DNA of 64,000 nucleotides from Sphingomonas colocasiae (GCF_019880585.1 NZ_JAINVV010000009.1:372001-436000); one strand, 5' to 3'; positions 18,255 to 29,452 are shown, counted from the first letter of the stretch. Notes: a model not told the origin generated them from the sequence alone. A program made the numbers and translations.

Positions 18255-18701
18255 ATGGCCGACACGCTTACCCTCACGCTCGAAGGCGGCGATGTCGTCA
18301 TCAAGCTGCGCCCCGACCTCGCCCCCGGGCATGTCGAGCGCATCACGACCCTCGCCAATGAGGGCTTTTATGATGGCGTCGTGTTCCACCGCGTGATCCC
18401 CGGCTTCATGGCGCAGGGCGGCGATCCGACCGGTACCGGCATGGGCGGTTCGAAGCTGCCCGACCTGAAGGCGGAGTTCAGCCGCGAGCCGCATATCCGT
18501 GGCGTCTGCTCGATGGCGCGCGCGCAGAATCCGAACAGCGCGAACAGCCAGTTCTTCATCTGCTTCGACGATGCGACCTTCCTCGACGGCCAATATACCG
18601 TCTGGGGCGAAGTGACCGAGGGCATGGAGCATATCGACGCGCTGCCCAAGGGTGAGCCGCCGCGCGAACCCGGCAAGATCGTCAAGGCGACCGCCGCCTG
18701 A
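18255..18701 (+). CDS. Peptidylprolyl cis-trans isomerase, cyclophilin type
   Basis: 148-residue cytoplasmic cyclophilin (no signal peptide) that speeds Xaa-Pro isomerisation in folding. Core motifs: FYDGVVFHRVIPGFMAQGGD (catalytic Arg in FHRVI), SMARAQNPNSANSQFFI and a final GEVTEGMEHID. Trp of the cyclosporin site region reads TVWGEV. ATG at 18255 follows GGAG. Divergent from mgtE, convergent with the LysR gene. Confidence 0.93.
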   Translation: MADTLTLTLEGGDVVIKLRPDLAPGHVERITTLANEGFYDGVVFHRVIPGFMAQGGDPTGTGMGGSKLPDLKAEFSREPHIRGVCSMARAQNPNSANSQFFICFDDATFLDGQYTVWGEVTEGMEHIDALPKGEPPREPGKIVKATAA

Positions 18702-18709
18702 ATTTCGGC

Positions 18710-18735
18710 ATCGCCCCGGCAACCGCCGGGGCGAT
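18710..18735. terminator. Hairpin between convergent cyclophilin and LysR genes
   Basis: Perfect 11-bp stem ATCGCCCCGGC/GCCGGGGCGAT with a four-base loop AACC, nine bases past the cyclophilin stop and just before the LysR stop. No T-run follows on either strand, so intrinsic termination would be inefficient; it may serve as an RNA 3' end stabiliser. Confidence 0.5.
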
Positions 18736-18742
18736 ATGCCCG

Positions 18743-19645
18743 TCAAACGCCGGGCCGCTCCACGTCGCCGCCGAACAGATCGACCAGCCAATCGTGGAAG
18801 ATCCGCACCGGGCGCATTTCCAGCGCGCGCGGGCGGCAAGCGAACCAATAGCTGTATGGGCTTTCGACGACATGGTCGAACAGCCGCACCAGCCGATCAT
18901 CCTGCGCATCCGCCAGATGGCTTTCGAGCATGAAGGCCACGCCGAGCCCGGCCGCCGCGGCCTCCAGGATCAATTGTCCCGAATCATATTGGTCGATCGA
19001 CAGCGGCGTCAGATCGGGCAATCCGATCGCGTTGCGATAGACTTCGAAGGTCTCCGCCATGTCGCGATGGATCAGCACCGTGGTGCGCGCGAGATCCGCG
19101 GGCGTACGGATCGCATCCGGCCCCTCGGTCGTGGCGCGGCTCGCGATCGGGCAGATCAGGTTGCGGCCGAGCCGGCGCGCATAGAGCGCGGGATCGATCT
19201 CCCGCGCCAGCGGGATCGCGACGTCGAGCCCTTCGCCCAGCCGCGACAGGCTGTGCGCGGCCGTGTCGATATCGAGATGCAGGCCGGGATGGCGCGCGCG
19301 CAGTTCGGGCAGATGCGGCATCAGCTTTTGCGAGGCGAACAGCGGCAGGATGCCCAGCCGCAACCGCATCACATCGGCGCTGTTCGACATGCCCTCGATC
19401 GCGAGCGACAGCATGTCGATCGCGGGCGCCACTTGATGGAGCAGCTTCTCGCCATCTTCGGTCAGCGCGAGCGACTGGTGCCGGCGATGGAAAAGCGGCT
19501 TGCCCAGAAAGCGTTCGAGCGCCTGCACGCGCCGGCTGAGCGCCGGCGACGACAGTGAAAGATCCTCGGCCGCAGCCTTGATCGAGCCGAGCCGCGCGAC
19601 TTGCAGAAACGCCTCGAGCGCCGTCAATGGAGGCAATCGCCGCAT
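18743..19645 (-). CDS. LysR-family transcriptional regulator (GcvA-like)
   Basis: 300 residues. N-terminal winged helix-turn-helix (LTALEAFLQVARLGSIKAAAEDLSLSSPALSRRVQALE) then a substrate-binding domain. The PPLxALxxFxxxARxxSxxxAA opening is that of the GcvA/AmpR branch. Effector and targets are unknown; LysR regulators often control a divergent neighbour, here the possible small RNA and the CDC48 ATPase gene 268 bases away. Confidence 0.9.
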   Translation of the reverse strand: MRRLPPLTALEAFLQVARLGSIKAAAEDLSLSSPALSRRVQALERFLGKPLFHRRHQSLALTEDGEKLLHQVAPAIDMLSLAIEGMSNSADVMRLRLGILPLFASQKLMPHLPELRARHPGLHLDIDTAAHSLSRLGEGLDVAIPLAREIDPALYARRLGRNLICPIASRATTEGPDAIRTPADLARTTVLIHRDMAETFEVYRNAIGLPDLTPLSIDQYDSGQLILEAAAAGLGVAFMLESHLADAQDDRLVRLFDHVVESPYSYWFACRPRALEMRPVRIFHDWLVDLFGGDVERPGV

Positions 19646-19719
19646 TTTGATCCCAGGGTCCTATCCAGTCCGCGCTTTGTAGCGCGCGTGTATCAGGAAT
19701 CCATGAGTGCATTCTTTGC

Positions 19720-19840
19720 AATCAACAAATTCCTTTTCGCACTTGCACAATTTCGTACTGCAACGCAAATTGATCCTGCCTTTCAGGCATCCTCTCCTAA
19801 AACTTTCAAGGGCCGGTCCTTCGGGATCGGCCTTTTTTTT
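19720..19840 (+). ncRNA. Candidate small RNA with anti-Shine-Dalgarno segment
   Basis: Between LysR and the CDC48 ATPase, unusually AT-rich sequence ends in an excellent intrinsic terminator. Before the terminator are a small hairpin TGCCT-TTC-AGGCA (19777-19789) and an unpaired CCTCTCCT (19791-19798) complementary to ribosome-binding sites, an arrangement typical of trans-acting small RNAs. The 5' end is not defined by sequence. A short open frame from ATGAGTGC (19703) also crosses this stretch, so a leader peptide is an alternative. Confidence 0.4.
19811..19840 (+). terminator. Rho-independent terminator upstream of the CDC48 gene
   Basis: Stem GGCCGGTCC / GGATCGGCC (one G-U pair) with a stable TTCG loop, followed directly by eight T residues. 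It lies 74 bases before the CDC48 start on the same strand, so it ends an upstream transcript (the candidate small RNA), not CDC48. Confidence 0.85.
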
Positions 19841-19913
19841 GGCTTGGGCTCGCAAGCCCGGAACCCCGCCCCTATCTTTCCGGTTTCGAACCGATCGAGG
19901 GGAGAGCGTGACT

Positions 19914-22211
19914 ATGGCCGAAGCTGAGACCGGGCACCGTATCCAGGTAGCCAATGCCCGGCCCGAAGACAGCGGGCGCGGGCTGGCTCGCCTGTCCCGC
20001 GCGGCGATGCAGGCACTGGGCCTGGCCGAAGGCGACGTCATCGAAATCGTCGGCAAGCGCGTCACCCCCGCGCGCGCCGTCGGCCCCTATCGCGAGGATG
20101 AAGGGCTGGACCTGATCCGGCTCGACGGTTTGCAGCGCGCCAATGCCGGCGTCGGATCGGGCGACTTCGTCGAGATCCGCAAAGGTGAATCACGCCCCGC
20201 GCAGCGCGTCGTGTTCGCACCTGCACAACAAAATCTTCGGCTGCACGGTTCCTCCAACGCGCTGAAGCGCAGCTTCATCGGCCGTCCGCTCGCCGCCGGC
20301 GACACGGTGGCGACCGCCGGGCAACAGCAGGTGGATCAGGGCGCGATGCCCGCCCAGCTTCGCCAGATGCTGGCGGCACCCGCCTATGCCCTGCAGGAGA
20401 TCCGCCTTGCAGTGATCTCGACGGTGCCCAAGGGCATCGTCCATATCGACCCGGAGACCGAGGTCGAACTGCTTCCCGAATATACCGAGCCCAAGGAATC
20501 GCGGCGCGCCGACGTCACCTATGACGATATCGGCGGCATGGCGGGCACGATCGACCAGCTTCGCGAGATGGTGGAGCTGCCGCTGCGCTATCCCGAACTC
20601 TTCCAGCGGCTGGGCGTCGATCCGCCGCGCGGGGTGCTGCTGCACGGCCCGCCGGGAACCGGCAAGACGCGGCTGGCGCGCGCGGTCGCCAATGAAAGCG
20701 ACGCCGAATTCTTCCTGATCAACGGCCCGGAAATCATGGGCTCCGCCTATGGCGAGAGCGAGAAGCGGCTGCGCGACGTGTTCGAGCAGGCGACCAAATC
20801 CGCCCCGTCGATCCTGTTCATCGACGAGATCGATTCGATCGCGCCCAAGCGCGGACAGGTGCAGGGCGAAACCGAGAAACGCCTGGTCGCGCAGTTGCTG
20901 ACACTGATGGACGGGCTGGAAGCGCGCGTGAACCTGGTGGTGATCGCCGCGACCAACCGCCCCGAGGCGATCGACGAGGCGCTGCGCCGTCCCGGCCGGT
21001 TCGACCGCGAAATCGTGGTCGGCGTGCCTGACGAGCGTGGCCGCCGCGAGATCATGGGCATCCACACGCGCGGCATGCCGCTGGGCGACAAGGTGGACCT
21101 GAGCGAACTCGCGCGGATGACCTATGGCTTCGTCGGCGCCGATCTAGCGGCACTTGCGCGCGAGGCCGCGATCGAGGCGGTCCGGCGCATCATGCCCAGG
21201 ATCGATCTGTCGGAAGGATCGATTCCCGCAGATGTGCTCGATACGCTGTCGGTGACGCGCGAGGATTTCATGGCCGCCATCAAGCGCGTCCAGCCCTCAG
21301 CCATGCGCGAAGTGATGGTCCAGATGCCGACGACGCGCTGGGACGATATCGGCGGGCTCGACGTCGCGCAGGAACGGTTGAAGGAAGGCGTGGAGCTTCC
21401 GCTGAAGGATCCCGACGCGTTCCGCCGGCTCGGTATCCGTCCGGCCAAGGGCTTTCTGCTCTATGGTCCGCCAGGCACGGGCAAGACCCTGCTCGCCAAG
21501 GCGGTGGCGCGCGAGGCGCAGGCCAATTTCATCGCGACCAAATCATCGGACCTGCTGAGCAAATGGTATGGCGAGAGCGAGCAGCAGATCGCCCGCCTGT
21601 TCGCGCGCGCGCGCCAAGTGGCGCCGACCGTGATCTTCTTCGACGAGCTCGACAGCCTTGTCCCCGCGCGCGGCAACGGGCTGGGCGAACCGCAGGTGAC
21701 CGAGCGCGTGGTCAACACCATCCTCTCGGAGATGGACGGGCTGGAGGAATTGCAATCGGTGGTGGTGATCGGCGCGACCAATCGCCCCAATCTGGTCGAT
21801 CCCGCATTGCTGCGCCCGGGTCGTTTCGACGAGTTGATCTATGTGCCCGTGCCCGATCGAAGCGGACGTCGGCGCATCCTGGCGATCCACACCGGCCGCA
21901 TGCCGCTGGGCAAGGATGTCGACCTGGACGAGATCGCGGAACGCACCGAGCGCTTCACCGGCGCCGATCTGGAGGATCTGGTTCGCCGCGCCGGCCTGTC
22001 GGCGCTGCGCCAGTCGCTCGACGTCAAGCAGGTGACCATGGACCATTTCGAAAAGGCGTTCGACGAGACGCGCGCATCCGTCACGCCCGAGATGGAACAG
22101 GAATATGAGACGATCGCGTCGAAACTGAAGCAGAATGCCTTGAAGCTCGATCCGATCGGTTTCGTCGCGCCAGGGATGCTCAAGCCTCGTGGGCCGAAGG
22201 GCGCAGATTGA
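19914..22211 (+). CDS. CDC48/VCP-family double AAA+ ATPase
   Basis: 765-residue homologue of archaeal VAT and eukaryotic p97. N domain about 1-190 (double-psi barrel: [25 protein letters not shown]). D1: Walker A GPPGTGKT, Walker [10 protein letters not shown], Arg fingers in [11 protein letters not shown]2: Walker A GPPGTGKT, Walker [10 protein letters not shown], pore-loop aromatics in SKWYGESE, Arg fingers [11 protein letters not shown]. Both ATPase sites look intact. Expected to unfold protein substrates; partners are unknown, and no HbYX proteasome-docking tail is present (ends PRGPKGAD). ATG follows GAGGGGAG. Its 3' end overlaps the convergent MFS gene by 32 bases. Confidence 0.93.
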   Translation: MAEAETGHRIQVANARPEDSGRGLARLSRAAMQALGLAEGDVIEIVGKRVTPARAVGPYREDEGLDLIRLDGLQRANAGVGSGDFVEIRKGESRPAQRVVFAPAQQNLRLHGSSNALKRSFIGRPLAAGDTVATAGQQQVDQGAMPAQLRQMLAAPAYALQEIRLAVISTVPKGIVHIDPETEVELLPEYTEPKESRRADVTYDDIGGMAGTIDQLREMVELPLRYPELFQRLGVDPPRGVLLHGPPGTGKTRLARAVANESDAEFFLINGPEIMGSAYGESEKRLRDVFEQATKSAPSILFIDEIDSIAPKRGQVQGETEKRLVAQLLTLMDGLEARVNLVVIAATNRPEAIDEALRRPGRFDREIVVGVPDERGRREIMGIHTRGMPLGDKVDLSELARMTYGFVGADLAALAREAAIEAVRRIMPRIDLSEGSIPADVLDTLSVTREDFMAAIKRVQPSAMREVMVQMPTTRWDDIGGLDVAQERLKEGVELPLKDPDAFRRLGIRPAKGFLLYGPPGTGKTLLAKAVAREAQANFIATKSSDLLSKWYGESEQQIARLFARARQVAPTVIFFDELDSLVPARGNGLGEPQVTERVVNTILSEMDGLEELQSVVVIGATNRPNLVDPALLRPGRFDELIYVPVPDRSGRRRILAIHTGRMPLGKDVDLDEIAERTERFTGADLEDLVRRAGLSALRQSLDVKQVTMDHFEKAFDETRASVTPEMEQEYETIASKLKQNALKLDPIGFVAPGMLKPRGPKGAD

Positions 22212-23502
22212 ACCAGACATAGGCCATCAGCAGCACGAGCGCGGCGGCCGCGATGCCATAGGGCAGCGGCCGCCAGACCTCGTACAGGCCGACGCCCAGC
22301 GAGGGGCCGAAGACGAACGCCGCACCGTTGATCGCCGTGGTCTTGCCGGCGACCGATCCCTGCTCATTCGCGCCCACCGCCAGCGACGAGCCGGCGGTGA
22401 ATCCCGGCCGGACAAAGCCGAAGCCGAGCGAGGCGAGCGCATAGGCGGTGGCGATGCCGTGGAGCGAATCGGCGATGCCGAGCAGCACGCATCCCGCCGC
22501 CGACAGCGCGAGGCCGATCAGGATCAACGCGCGCGGCGCCAGATTGAGGATGGGGATCAGGCCCCATTGCGCGAGCAGCGCCGCCCCGGCCCCCATCATC
22601 AGCACCAGCCCGGTCGACTGGAGCGCGTCGCTCAGCCCACCGCCCAATCGATCGATCAACAGGAAACCGATCGTCTGCCCGGTCATCGCCTGGGCATGGC
22701 CCATCACCAGCCCGGCAAGCATCCATGGCCAGATCCGTGCATCGCGCAGTCGCACATCGCGCGACGGCCCTGCCGTCGCCGCGGTCACGCTCGCGCCCGA
22801 TGATTGCCCGCCGATCGTGGGATAGGCCACGGCGGCGCCGCGGGCATCCTCGTCGATCGCCGGGCGATCGTCGGGCAGCAGCTTCGCCGCAGCGATCACG
22901 ACCGCGATGCCGACGACCGTGAAGACGAAGGCCGGCCCCGCCATCGTCACCACCGGCAACAACAGATAGGGCGAAAGCGCGGGGCCCAGGATCGTGCCGA
23001 GGCCGAAGGCGGAGGCAAGCAGGGTCAGCGCCTTGGTCCGTTCGGCGCGGGTGGTGCGCACCGCGACCATCGCCTGCGCCGCGGGCGGCGTCGCCGATCC
23101 GAACGCGCCGTAGATCAGCCGGCCGAGGATGAACAACAGGAATGCCGCGGCCGGCGTGATCCAGCCGAGAATGCCGGCCGCCAGGAACAATCCGCATGCC
23201 AGGGTCGAGATGGTGAAGCCGATCATGCCGGTGATGACCAGCCGTCTCTGCCCGTAGCGATCGAGCCGTTTCGCCCAGAACGGCGCCGCGAACACCCAGA
23301 TCGCCGCCGAGACCGAAAAGGCCGCCGCGACCGCGCTGTCCATTACCCCCAAGGATCGGCCAAGCGCAGGCAGGACCGATTGCATCGCGGTATTGCCCGC
23401 CGCCACCGTCAGCATGACGACGAAAAGCAGGCCGAAATCGCGTCTGCGCTCACGATCGGCCACCATCGCGGCCGCGTCCTCCCCTGTCCGATTCGCGTCC
23501 AT
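22180..23502 (-). CDS. Major facilitator superfamily transporter
   Basis: 440-residue inner-membrane protein with about 12 hydrophobic segments and a long central loop (DDRPAIDEDARGAAV...) between halves. The loop 2-3 motif reads AKRLDRYGQRRLVITG, the MFS motif A equivalent, consistent with a drug/metabolite exporter (DHA-like). Substrate unknown. Start at 23502 is preferred to a TTG ten codons earlier that lacks a ribosome site. Convergent with, and overlapping, the CDC48 ATPase gene by 32 bases; divergent from the phospholipid methyltransferase. Confidence 0.87.
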   Translation of the reverse strand: MDANRTGEDAAAMVADRERRRDFGLLFVVMLTVAAGNTAMQSVLPALGRSLGVMDSAVAAAFSVSAAIWVFAAPFWAKRLDRYGQRRLVITGMIGFTISTLACGLFLAAGILGWITPAAAFLLFILGRLIYGAFGSATPPAAQAMVAVRTTRAERTKALTLLASAFGLGTILGPALSPYLLLPVVTMAGPAFVFTVVGIAVVIAAAKLLPDDRPAIDEDARGAAVAYPTIGGQSSGASVTAATAGPSRDVRLRDARIWPWMLAGLVMGHAQAMTGQTIGFLLIDRLGGGLSDALQSTGLVLMMGAGAALLAQWGLIPILNLAPRALILIGLALSAAGCVLLGIADSLHGIATAYALASLGFGFVRPGFTAGSSLAVGANEQGSVAGKTTAINGAAFVFGPSLGVGLYEVWRPLPYGIAAAALVLLMAYVWFNLRPSAHEA

Positions 23503-23631
23503 GCGGCCTGATAGTGCGCCGGACTGGCGCAAGGAAGGATAGGCTTGGCGACGGAAGCGTTTAGAGATGCTTGAACAAGGCCGGTTTATTTGCGACTGCC
23601 AGTGTTTCGATAAACGCCCAAAGGGGATTAC

Positions 23632-24258
23632 ATGACCGCATCATCCGCGAAGACCGGGCGCAAGCTTCCCGCCTGGATGCGGCGTATGACGCGGCGAACC
23701 GGCCCCTTGGCGATGTTTTTCAAAGGTTTTCTGAAGCACCCGGTGATGGTGGGATCGATCATCCCGTCGTCCGATGCGACCATCGCGAAGATGCTCGGTC
23801 CGGTCGACTGGGCCAATACCAAGATCTTCGTCGAATATGGCCCGGGTGTCGGCACCTTCTGCCGGCCGGTGCTCAAGAAGCTTCCCAATGACGCGAAGCT
23901 GATCGCGATCGACACCAATCCCGATTTCATCGCCTATCTGAGCGAGGAAATTCCCGATCCGCGCTTCGTGCCCGTGCTGGGATCGGCAGCGGACGTTCGC
24001 CGCATCATCGCCGAACATGGCGCCGAACATGCCGATTATGTGCTGTCCGGCCTGCCCTTCTCCACCCTGCCCGCCGGCATCGGCCCGAAGATCGCCGAGG
24101 AGACCGCCGCGGCGATCCGCCCGGGCGGCGCGTTCCTCGTCTATCAATTCTCCCCCAAGGTCCACGACTTCCTGGCACCGAATTTCGAGCGCATCGACCA
24201 CGCGATCGAGTGGTGGAACGTGCCCCCCGCCCAGCTCTATTGGGCCTGGAAGGATTAG
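23632..24258 (+). CDS. Phospholipid N-methyltransferase-like protein (PmtA type)
   Basis: 208-residue SAM-dependent methyltransferase. Opening residues MFFKGFLKHPVMVGSIIPSS are characteristic of alphaproteobacterial PmtA; the SAM-binding loop is VEYGPGVGTF, followed by IAIDTNPDF and LSGLPFSTLPAG. It would methylate phosphatidylethanolamine toward phosphatidylcholine at the membrane surface; related small proteins may act on other lipids. AAGGGGATTAC precedes the ATG. Convergent neighbour is a phospholipase D-type lipid synthase, giving a small lipid cluster. Confidence 0.8.
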   Translation: MTASSAKTGRKLPAWMRRMTRRTGPLAMFFKGFLKHPVMVGSIIPSSDATIAKMLGPVDWANTKIFVEYGPGVGTFCRPVLKKLPNDAKLIAIDTNPDFIAYLSEEIPDPRFVPVLGSAADVRRIIAEHGAEHADYVLSGLPFSTLPAGIGPKIAEETAAAIRPGGAFLVYQFSPKVHDFLAPNFERIDHAIEWWNVPPAQLYWAWKD

Positions 24259-24261
24259 GCG

Positions 24262-25431
24262 TCAGTCCAGCCCGAAATTGAGCCGGCGCGTCACCGTATA
24301 GTCGGCCACGCCGACCACCAGATAGGACAGCGCCCATTTCATGCGATTGAGGAAACCCGCATTCGCCTTGTGGATTTCCGGCGTGATCCGCTCACAATCG
24401 GCGAGTTCGGCCTCGAAAAAGGCGCGCATCCGGGCGGCGAACGCCGCATCGTCGATCCGGAGCATCAGTTCCAGATTCAGGAACAGGCTGCGCATGTCGA
24501 AATTGGCGGATCCGATATAGGTGACGTCGTCGATCACGATCAGCTTCATGTGCAGCTTCGCCGGCAGATATTCATAGACCTCGACATCACGCCGCAGCAG
24601 CCCGCCATAGAGGAAACGCGCGGCGCCGACCGTCGCACCATTGTCCGACAGGCGCGCGGTCACGATCCGCGAGCGGCCGCCACGCTTCACCACGCGCTTG
24701 ATACGCTTGAGCATCGAACGGCCCGGCGAGAAATAGGCCTCGATCATGTCCGCCGAACGGGCATGTTCCAGATCGTGCTTCACCGATCGCGCCCAGGCGC
24801 TCAGCCGGCGCGTCGGCCCGCCCAGCAGCCATTGCAGCCGCCCGCGCGCATGATGCTGCATCGTGCGCAACAACTTGCGCAGCCGGCGCAGGCTCGGGCG
24901 CTCCAGCCGCGCCCAGATCATCAACGCGTCGAAATAGCGCGAAAGCCAATGGACCGCCGGCCCTTCGATCTCCAGACCGAGATCGTGCCAGCCGCCCGCC
25001 GAGGGCGGCCGGAAATAATCGTCGGCGATATTGAATCCGCCGATGATCGCGACACGGCCATCGGCGATCGCCATCTTCTGGTGGTTGCGCAGCAGATAGC
25101 GCCGGCCGAAACGCGGCAGGAAACGGCAGGTGTCGCATCCGGCCTCGACGAGCGGCGCGAAGAACGCGGGGGGCGTGTTGCTGCTGCCGAAACCATCGAC
25201 GATCAGCGACACGGAAACGCCGCGATTGATCGCGTCGAGCAGCGCCTCGCGCACCGCCCGGCCGGATTCATCCCCCTCGAAGATGTAATAATAGAGTTTG
25301 AGGCTGGTCCTGGCGCCTTCGATCAGCGCGATCAGCGCCGCCCAGCTCGCAGGGCCGTCGACGACCAGTTCCAGCCGGTTGCCGTCCAGCGCGGGAACGT
25401 CGTCGATCACGATCGGAGCCGCCAAAGCCAT
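24262..25431 (-). CDS. Phospholipase D-family cardiolipin synthase-like protein
   Basis: 389 residues with two HKD active-site halves: HQKMAIADGRVAIIGGFNIA (about residue 115) and HMKLIVIDDVTYIGSANFD (about 295). This bipartite PLD fold is used by cardiolipin synthases that join two phosphatidylglycerols or use PE. The classical N-terminal two-helix membrane anchor is missing, so it is closer to the ClsB/ClsC type; a basic stretch between the halves (RRLRKLLRTMQHHARGRL) may bind membrane. Start at 25431 chosen because the preceding 20 codons are not family-like; the ribosome site is weak. Confidence 0.82.
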   Translation of the reverse strand: MALAAPIVIDDVPALDGNRLELVVDGPASWAALIALIEGARTSLKLYYYIFEGDESGRAVREALLDAINRGVSVSLIVDGFGSSNTPPAFFAPLVEAGCDTCRFLPRFGRRYLLRNHQKMAIADGRVAIIGGFNIADDYFRPPSAGGWHDLGLEIEGPAVHWLSRYFDALMIWARLERPSLRRLRKLLRTMQHHARGRLQWLLGGPTRRLSAWARSVKHDLEHARSADMIEAYFSPGRSMLKRIKRVVKRGGRSRIVTARLSDNGATVGAARFLYGGLLRRDVEVYEYLPAKLHMKLIVIDDVTYIGSANFDMRSLFLNLELMLRIDDAAFAARMRAFFEAELADCERITPEIHKANAGFLNRMKWALSYLVVGVADYTVTRRLNFGLD

Positions 25432-25484
25432 ATCCGATTCATGGGTGTGCAAGGCGCGGAGAGCAAGGGAAAAGCCGCATTTCC

Positions 25485-25513
25485 TTGACATCCGGCGCCG
25501 TCGTCGCTACCTC
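25485..25513 (+). promoter_or_regulatory. Probable sigma-70-type promoter for rpoZ
   Basis: Consensus -35 TTGACA (25485-25490), 17-base spacer, then TACCTC (25508-25513), about 140 bases before the rpoZ start in the divergent gap with the PLD gene. The -10 is GC-rich, as commonly seen in alphaproteobacteria. Confidence 0.5.
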
Positions 25514-25652
25514 GCCGCCTTTCCGATATCAGCAGAGCCTGGCTTGCCTGGATGACAGCGAGACAGACTATGCTTATGGCTTGTTTTCCGTGATTTCCGA
25601 CTCATCGGATGATATCCGACGTGAAATCGCCTAGAGGATTGGTGGAGCGACT

Positions 25653-25997
25653 ATGGCGCGCGTTACTGTCGAAGATTGCGTCGACAAGATTCCGAACCGC
25701 TTCGATCTGGTTCTGCTCGCGGCACAGCGCGCGCGCCAGATCTCGGGCGGCGCGGAGCTGACCATCGATCGCGACCGTGACAAGAATCCGGTCGTCGCCC
25801 TGCGCGAGATCGCCGACGAGACGGTTCACCCCGAAGATCTCAGCGAAGCGGTGGTTTCCAACCTGCAGCGCGTCCAGATCGACGACGACGATGTCGCGGA
25901 CGAGATCGGCTCGCTGAGCCAGTCGGCCGAGGCGCTTCGCCTCACCGCCGCCGCGCCGCCGCGCAACCAGAATCTGGGCGCCGATTACGACGGCTGA
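25653..25997 (+). CDS. rpoZ: DNA-directed RNA polymerase omega subunit
   Basis: 114-residue omega subunit that helps assemble core RNA polymerase by binding beta-prime and, in many bacteria, forms part of a ppGpp site. Begins [20 protein letters not shown] with [12 protein letters not shown] and [11 protein letters not shown], the universal omega core; the C-terminal 45 residues form the acidic/Ala-rich extension seen in alphaproteobacteria. The ppGpp synthetase/hydrolase lies 1.3 kb downstream, a common neighbourhood although here an HxlR pair intervenes. Confidence 0.96.
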   Translation: MARVTVEDCVDKIPNRFDLVLLAAQRARQISGGAELTIDRDRDKNPVVALREIADETVHPEDLSEAVVSNLQRVQIDDDDVADEIGSLSQSAEALRLTAAAPPRNQNLGADYDG

Positions 25998-26080
25998 ACT
26001 GGTGCAGGACTGCCGTCGAAAGACGGCGGTCGCGCTTCACGCTTGATATGATTGGATGGCCTGGGCGATCCGGTCCTCTT

Positions 26081-26162
26081 GTCATTCCCGCGAACGCGGG
26101 AATCCAGTGGCGTAGAGCGCTATGATTGACATCGTCTGGATTCCCGCGTTCGCGGGAATGAC
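26081..26162. repeat. 82-bp double-palindromic repeat
   Basis: Two 27-base arms (26081-26107 and 26136-26162) are perfect inverted copies; each arm contains its own palindrome TTCCCGCGAACGCGGGAA. Found between rpoZ and HxlR stop codons (convergent genes), where it could act as a bidirectional terminator or be a REP/MITE element. The GTCATTCCCGCGAA...GGGAATCCAG unit is a widely dispersed proteobacterial repeat type. Confidence 0.85.
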
Positions 26163-26192
26163 AATGTAAGTTCCATCGACTTTTTTTTGCTG

Positions 26193-26693
26193 CTATTCGG
26201 CCGCCTGCGCTTCTTCCTCGCGCGACATGCTGAGCGGCCGAATCTCCTCGGCCTGTCGCCAGCACAGATCCTGCGCGCCCAGCACACGATCGTCATGCGC
26301 GCGGATGGTGACCGGCCGGATCGGCTGATGGTCGCGCTCATCGACGAGCACCGGCGTCGACGGAATGCCCGATCCCCATTGCTCGCCCCATTGGCGGAGC
26401 GCGATCATCGCCGGCAACAGCGCCAGGCCCTTTTCGGTCAGCCGATATTCGATCTTGCGACGATCGTCGGGGCAAGGGTTGCGCATCAATATGCCGTGAT
26501 CGACCAGCCGTGAGAGCCGGTTCGCCAGGATATTGCGCGCGATTCCGAGTTCCGACTGGAACTCCTCGAAATGATAGATGCGGTTGAAGGCGGCACGCAG
26601 GATCATGAACGACCAGCGCTCGCCCATCGCCTCCAGCGCCACCGGCAGCCCGCAATCCTCGGCGATCAGCTTGAGCGGTTCTCTCAATCCCAT
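26193..26693 (-). CDS. HxlR-family winged-helix transcriptional regulator
   Basis: 166 residues. HxlR core: CGLPVALEAMGERWSFMILR, then FEEFQSELGIARNILANRLSRLVDHGIL (recognition helix) and RRKIEYRLTEKGLALLPAM. Such regulators are small dimers that respond to aldehydes, quinones or redox changes, often repressing a divergent gene. A C-terminal 55-residue extension beyond the usual 110 ends Glu/Ala-rich. Divergent from the small secreted protein gene with a palindrome between them. Confidence 0.9.
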   Translation of the reverse strand: MGLREPLKLIAEDCGLPVALEAMGERWSFMILRAAFNRIYHFEEFQSELGIARNILANRLSRLVDHGILMRNPCPDDRRKIEYRLTEKGLALLPAMIALRQWGEQWGSGIPSTPVLVDERDHQPIRPVTIRAHDDRVLGAQDLCWRQAEEIRPLSMSREEEAQAAE

Positions 26694-26743
26694 GGTCCCA
26701 GCCTAACTCAAAAAAATCGGTCGCGCAAAAAATTTCAGTTTTC

Positions 26744-26753
26744 AGTTGCAACT
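26744..26753. promoter_or_regulatory. Candidate HxlR operator
   Basis: Perfect 10-base palindrome AGTTGCAACT within an AT-rich stretch in the 118-base gap between the divergent HxlR regulator and the secreted protein. Position would cover promoters in both directions. Assignment to HxlR rests on location only. Confidence 0.4.
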
Positions 26754-26811
26754 AAAAATCTAGCTTGGTAAGTAGTGATTCGCAACTTAAATCGTTCGAA
26801 AGGGCCTCCCC

Positions 26812-27129
26812 ATGCTCCGCACCGCTTCCCTGGCCGCCTCGGCGGCCATATCCGTTCTGTTGCTGTCCGCCACGGCGGCCAGCGCGCAGCCCTCCGGCGC
26901 ATTTTATTCGGCCAAGCCCGTCGCTGCCTCCAGCGCGTCGAAGCTCGTCGTGCGCGACACCGTCTGGAAATGTGGCGCCGATGGCTGCGCGTCGAACACC
27001 AAGGGCAAGAGCCGCGCGGCCTTTGTCTGCGAATCGCTCGTCAAGGAAGTCGGGCAGATCGAATCCTTCCGCGCCGGCGCCGAGCAGTTCGACGCCGATG
27101 CGCTCGCCAAGTGCAACGCCAAGGCCTGA
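26812..27129 (+). CDS. Small secreted CC_3452-family-like protein
   Basis: 105 residues with a Sec signal peptide (hydrophobic run to about residue 25, cleavage near ASAQP). The mature part has VRDTVWKCGADGCASNTKGKSRAAFVCESLVKEVG and ends in KCNAKA: four Cys in two pairs, likely disulfides. It resembles the alphaproteobacterial CC_3452 family, function unknown. GAAAGGGCC provides the ribosome site. Divergent from HxlR, probably its target; followed by a strong terminator, so monocistronic. Confidence 0.72.
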   Translation: MLRTASLAASAAISVLLLSATAASAQPSGAFYSAKPVAASSASKLVVRDTVWKCGADGCASNTKGKSRAAFVCESLVKEVGQIESFRAGAEQFDADALAKCNAKA

Positions 27130-27162
27130 GCAGAACCCCTCTTCCCAGGTTGTTGCGATGAT

Positions 27163-27198
27163 GCGGCACGCGATCCCCCGATCGCGTGCCGCTTTTTT
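27163..27198 (+). terminator. Strong rho-independent terminator after the secreted protein gene
   Basis: Perfect 13-bp stem GCGGCACGCGATC / GATCGCGTGCCGC with a CCCC loop and six T residues, 33 bases after the stop codon. Isolates the secreted-protein transcript from rsh. Confidence 0.92.
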
Positions 27199-27268
27199 GC
27201 AACCCTAGTGGCAGAAATGTCGCCTTTCTCCGCCAAAAAGCTTGCATCATCGGGGCACGACACCCCAG

Positions 27269-29368
<2,100 letters not shown>

Positions 29369-29452
29369 TCGCGCACGCATTGCGAAGCCGCGCGCACGGC
29401 GTCACACAGCCATCATGAACCGCGTGCAGACGAACACCGGATTGGAGATGGC

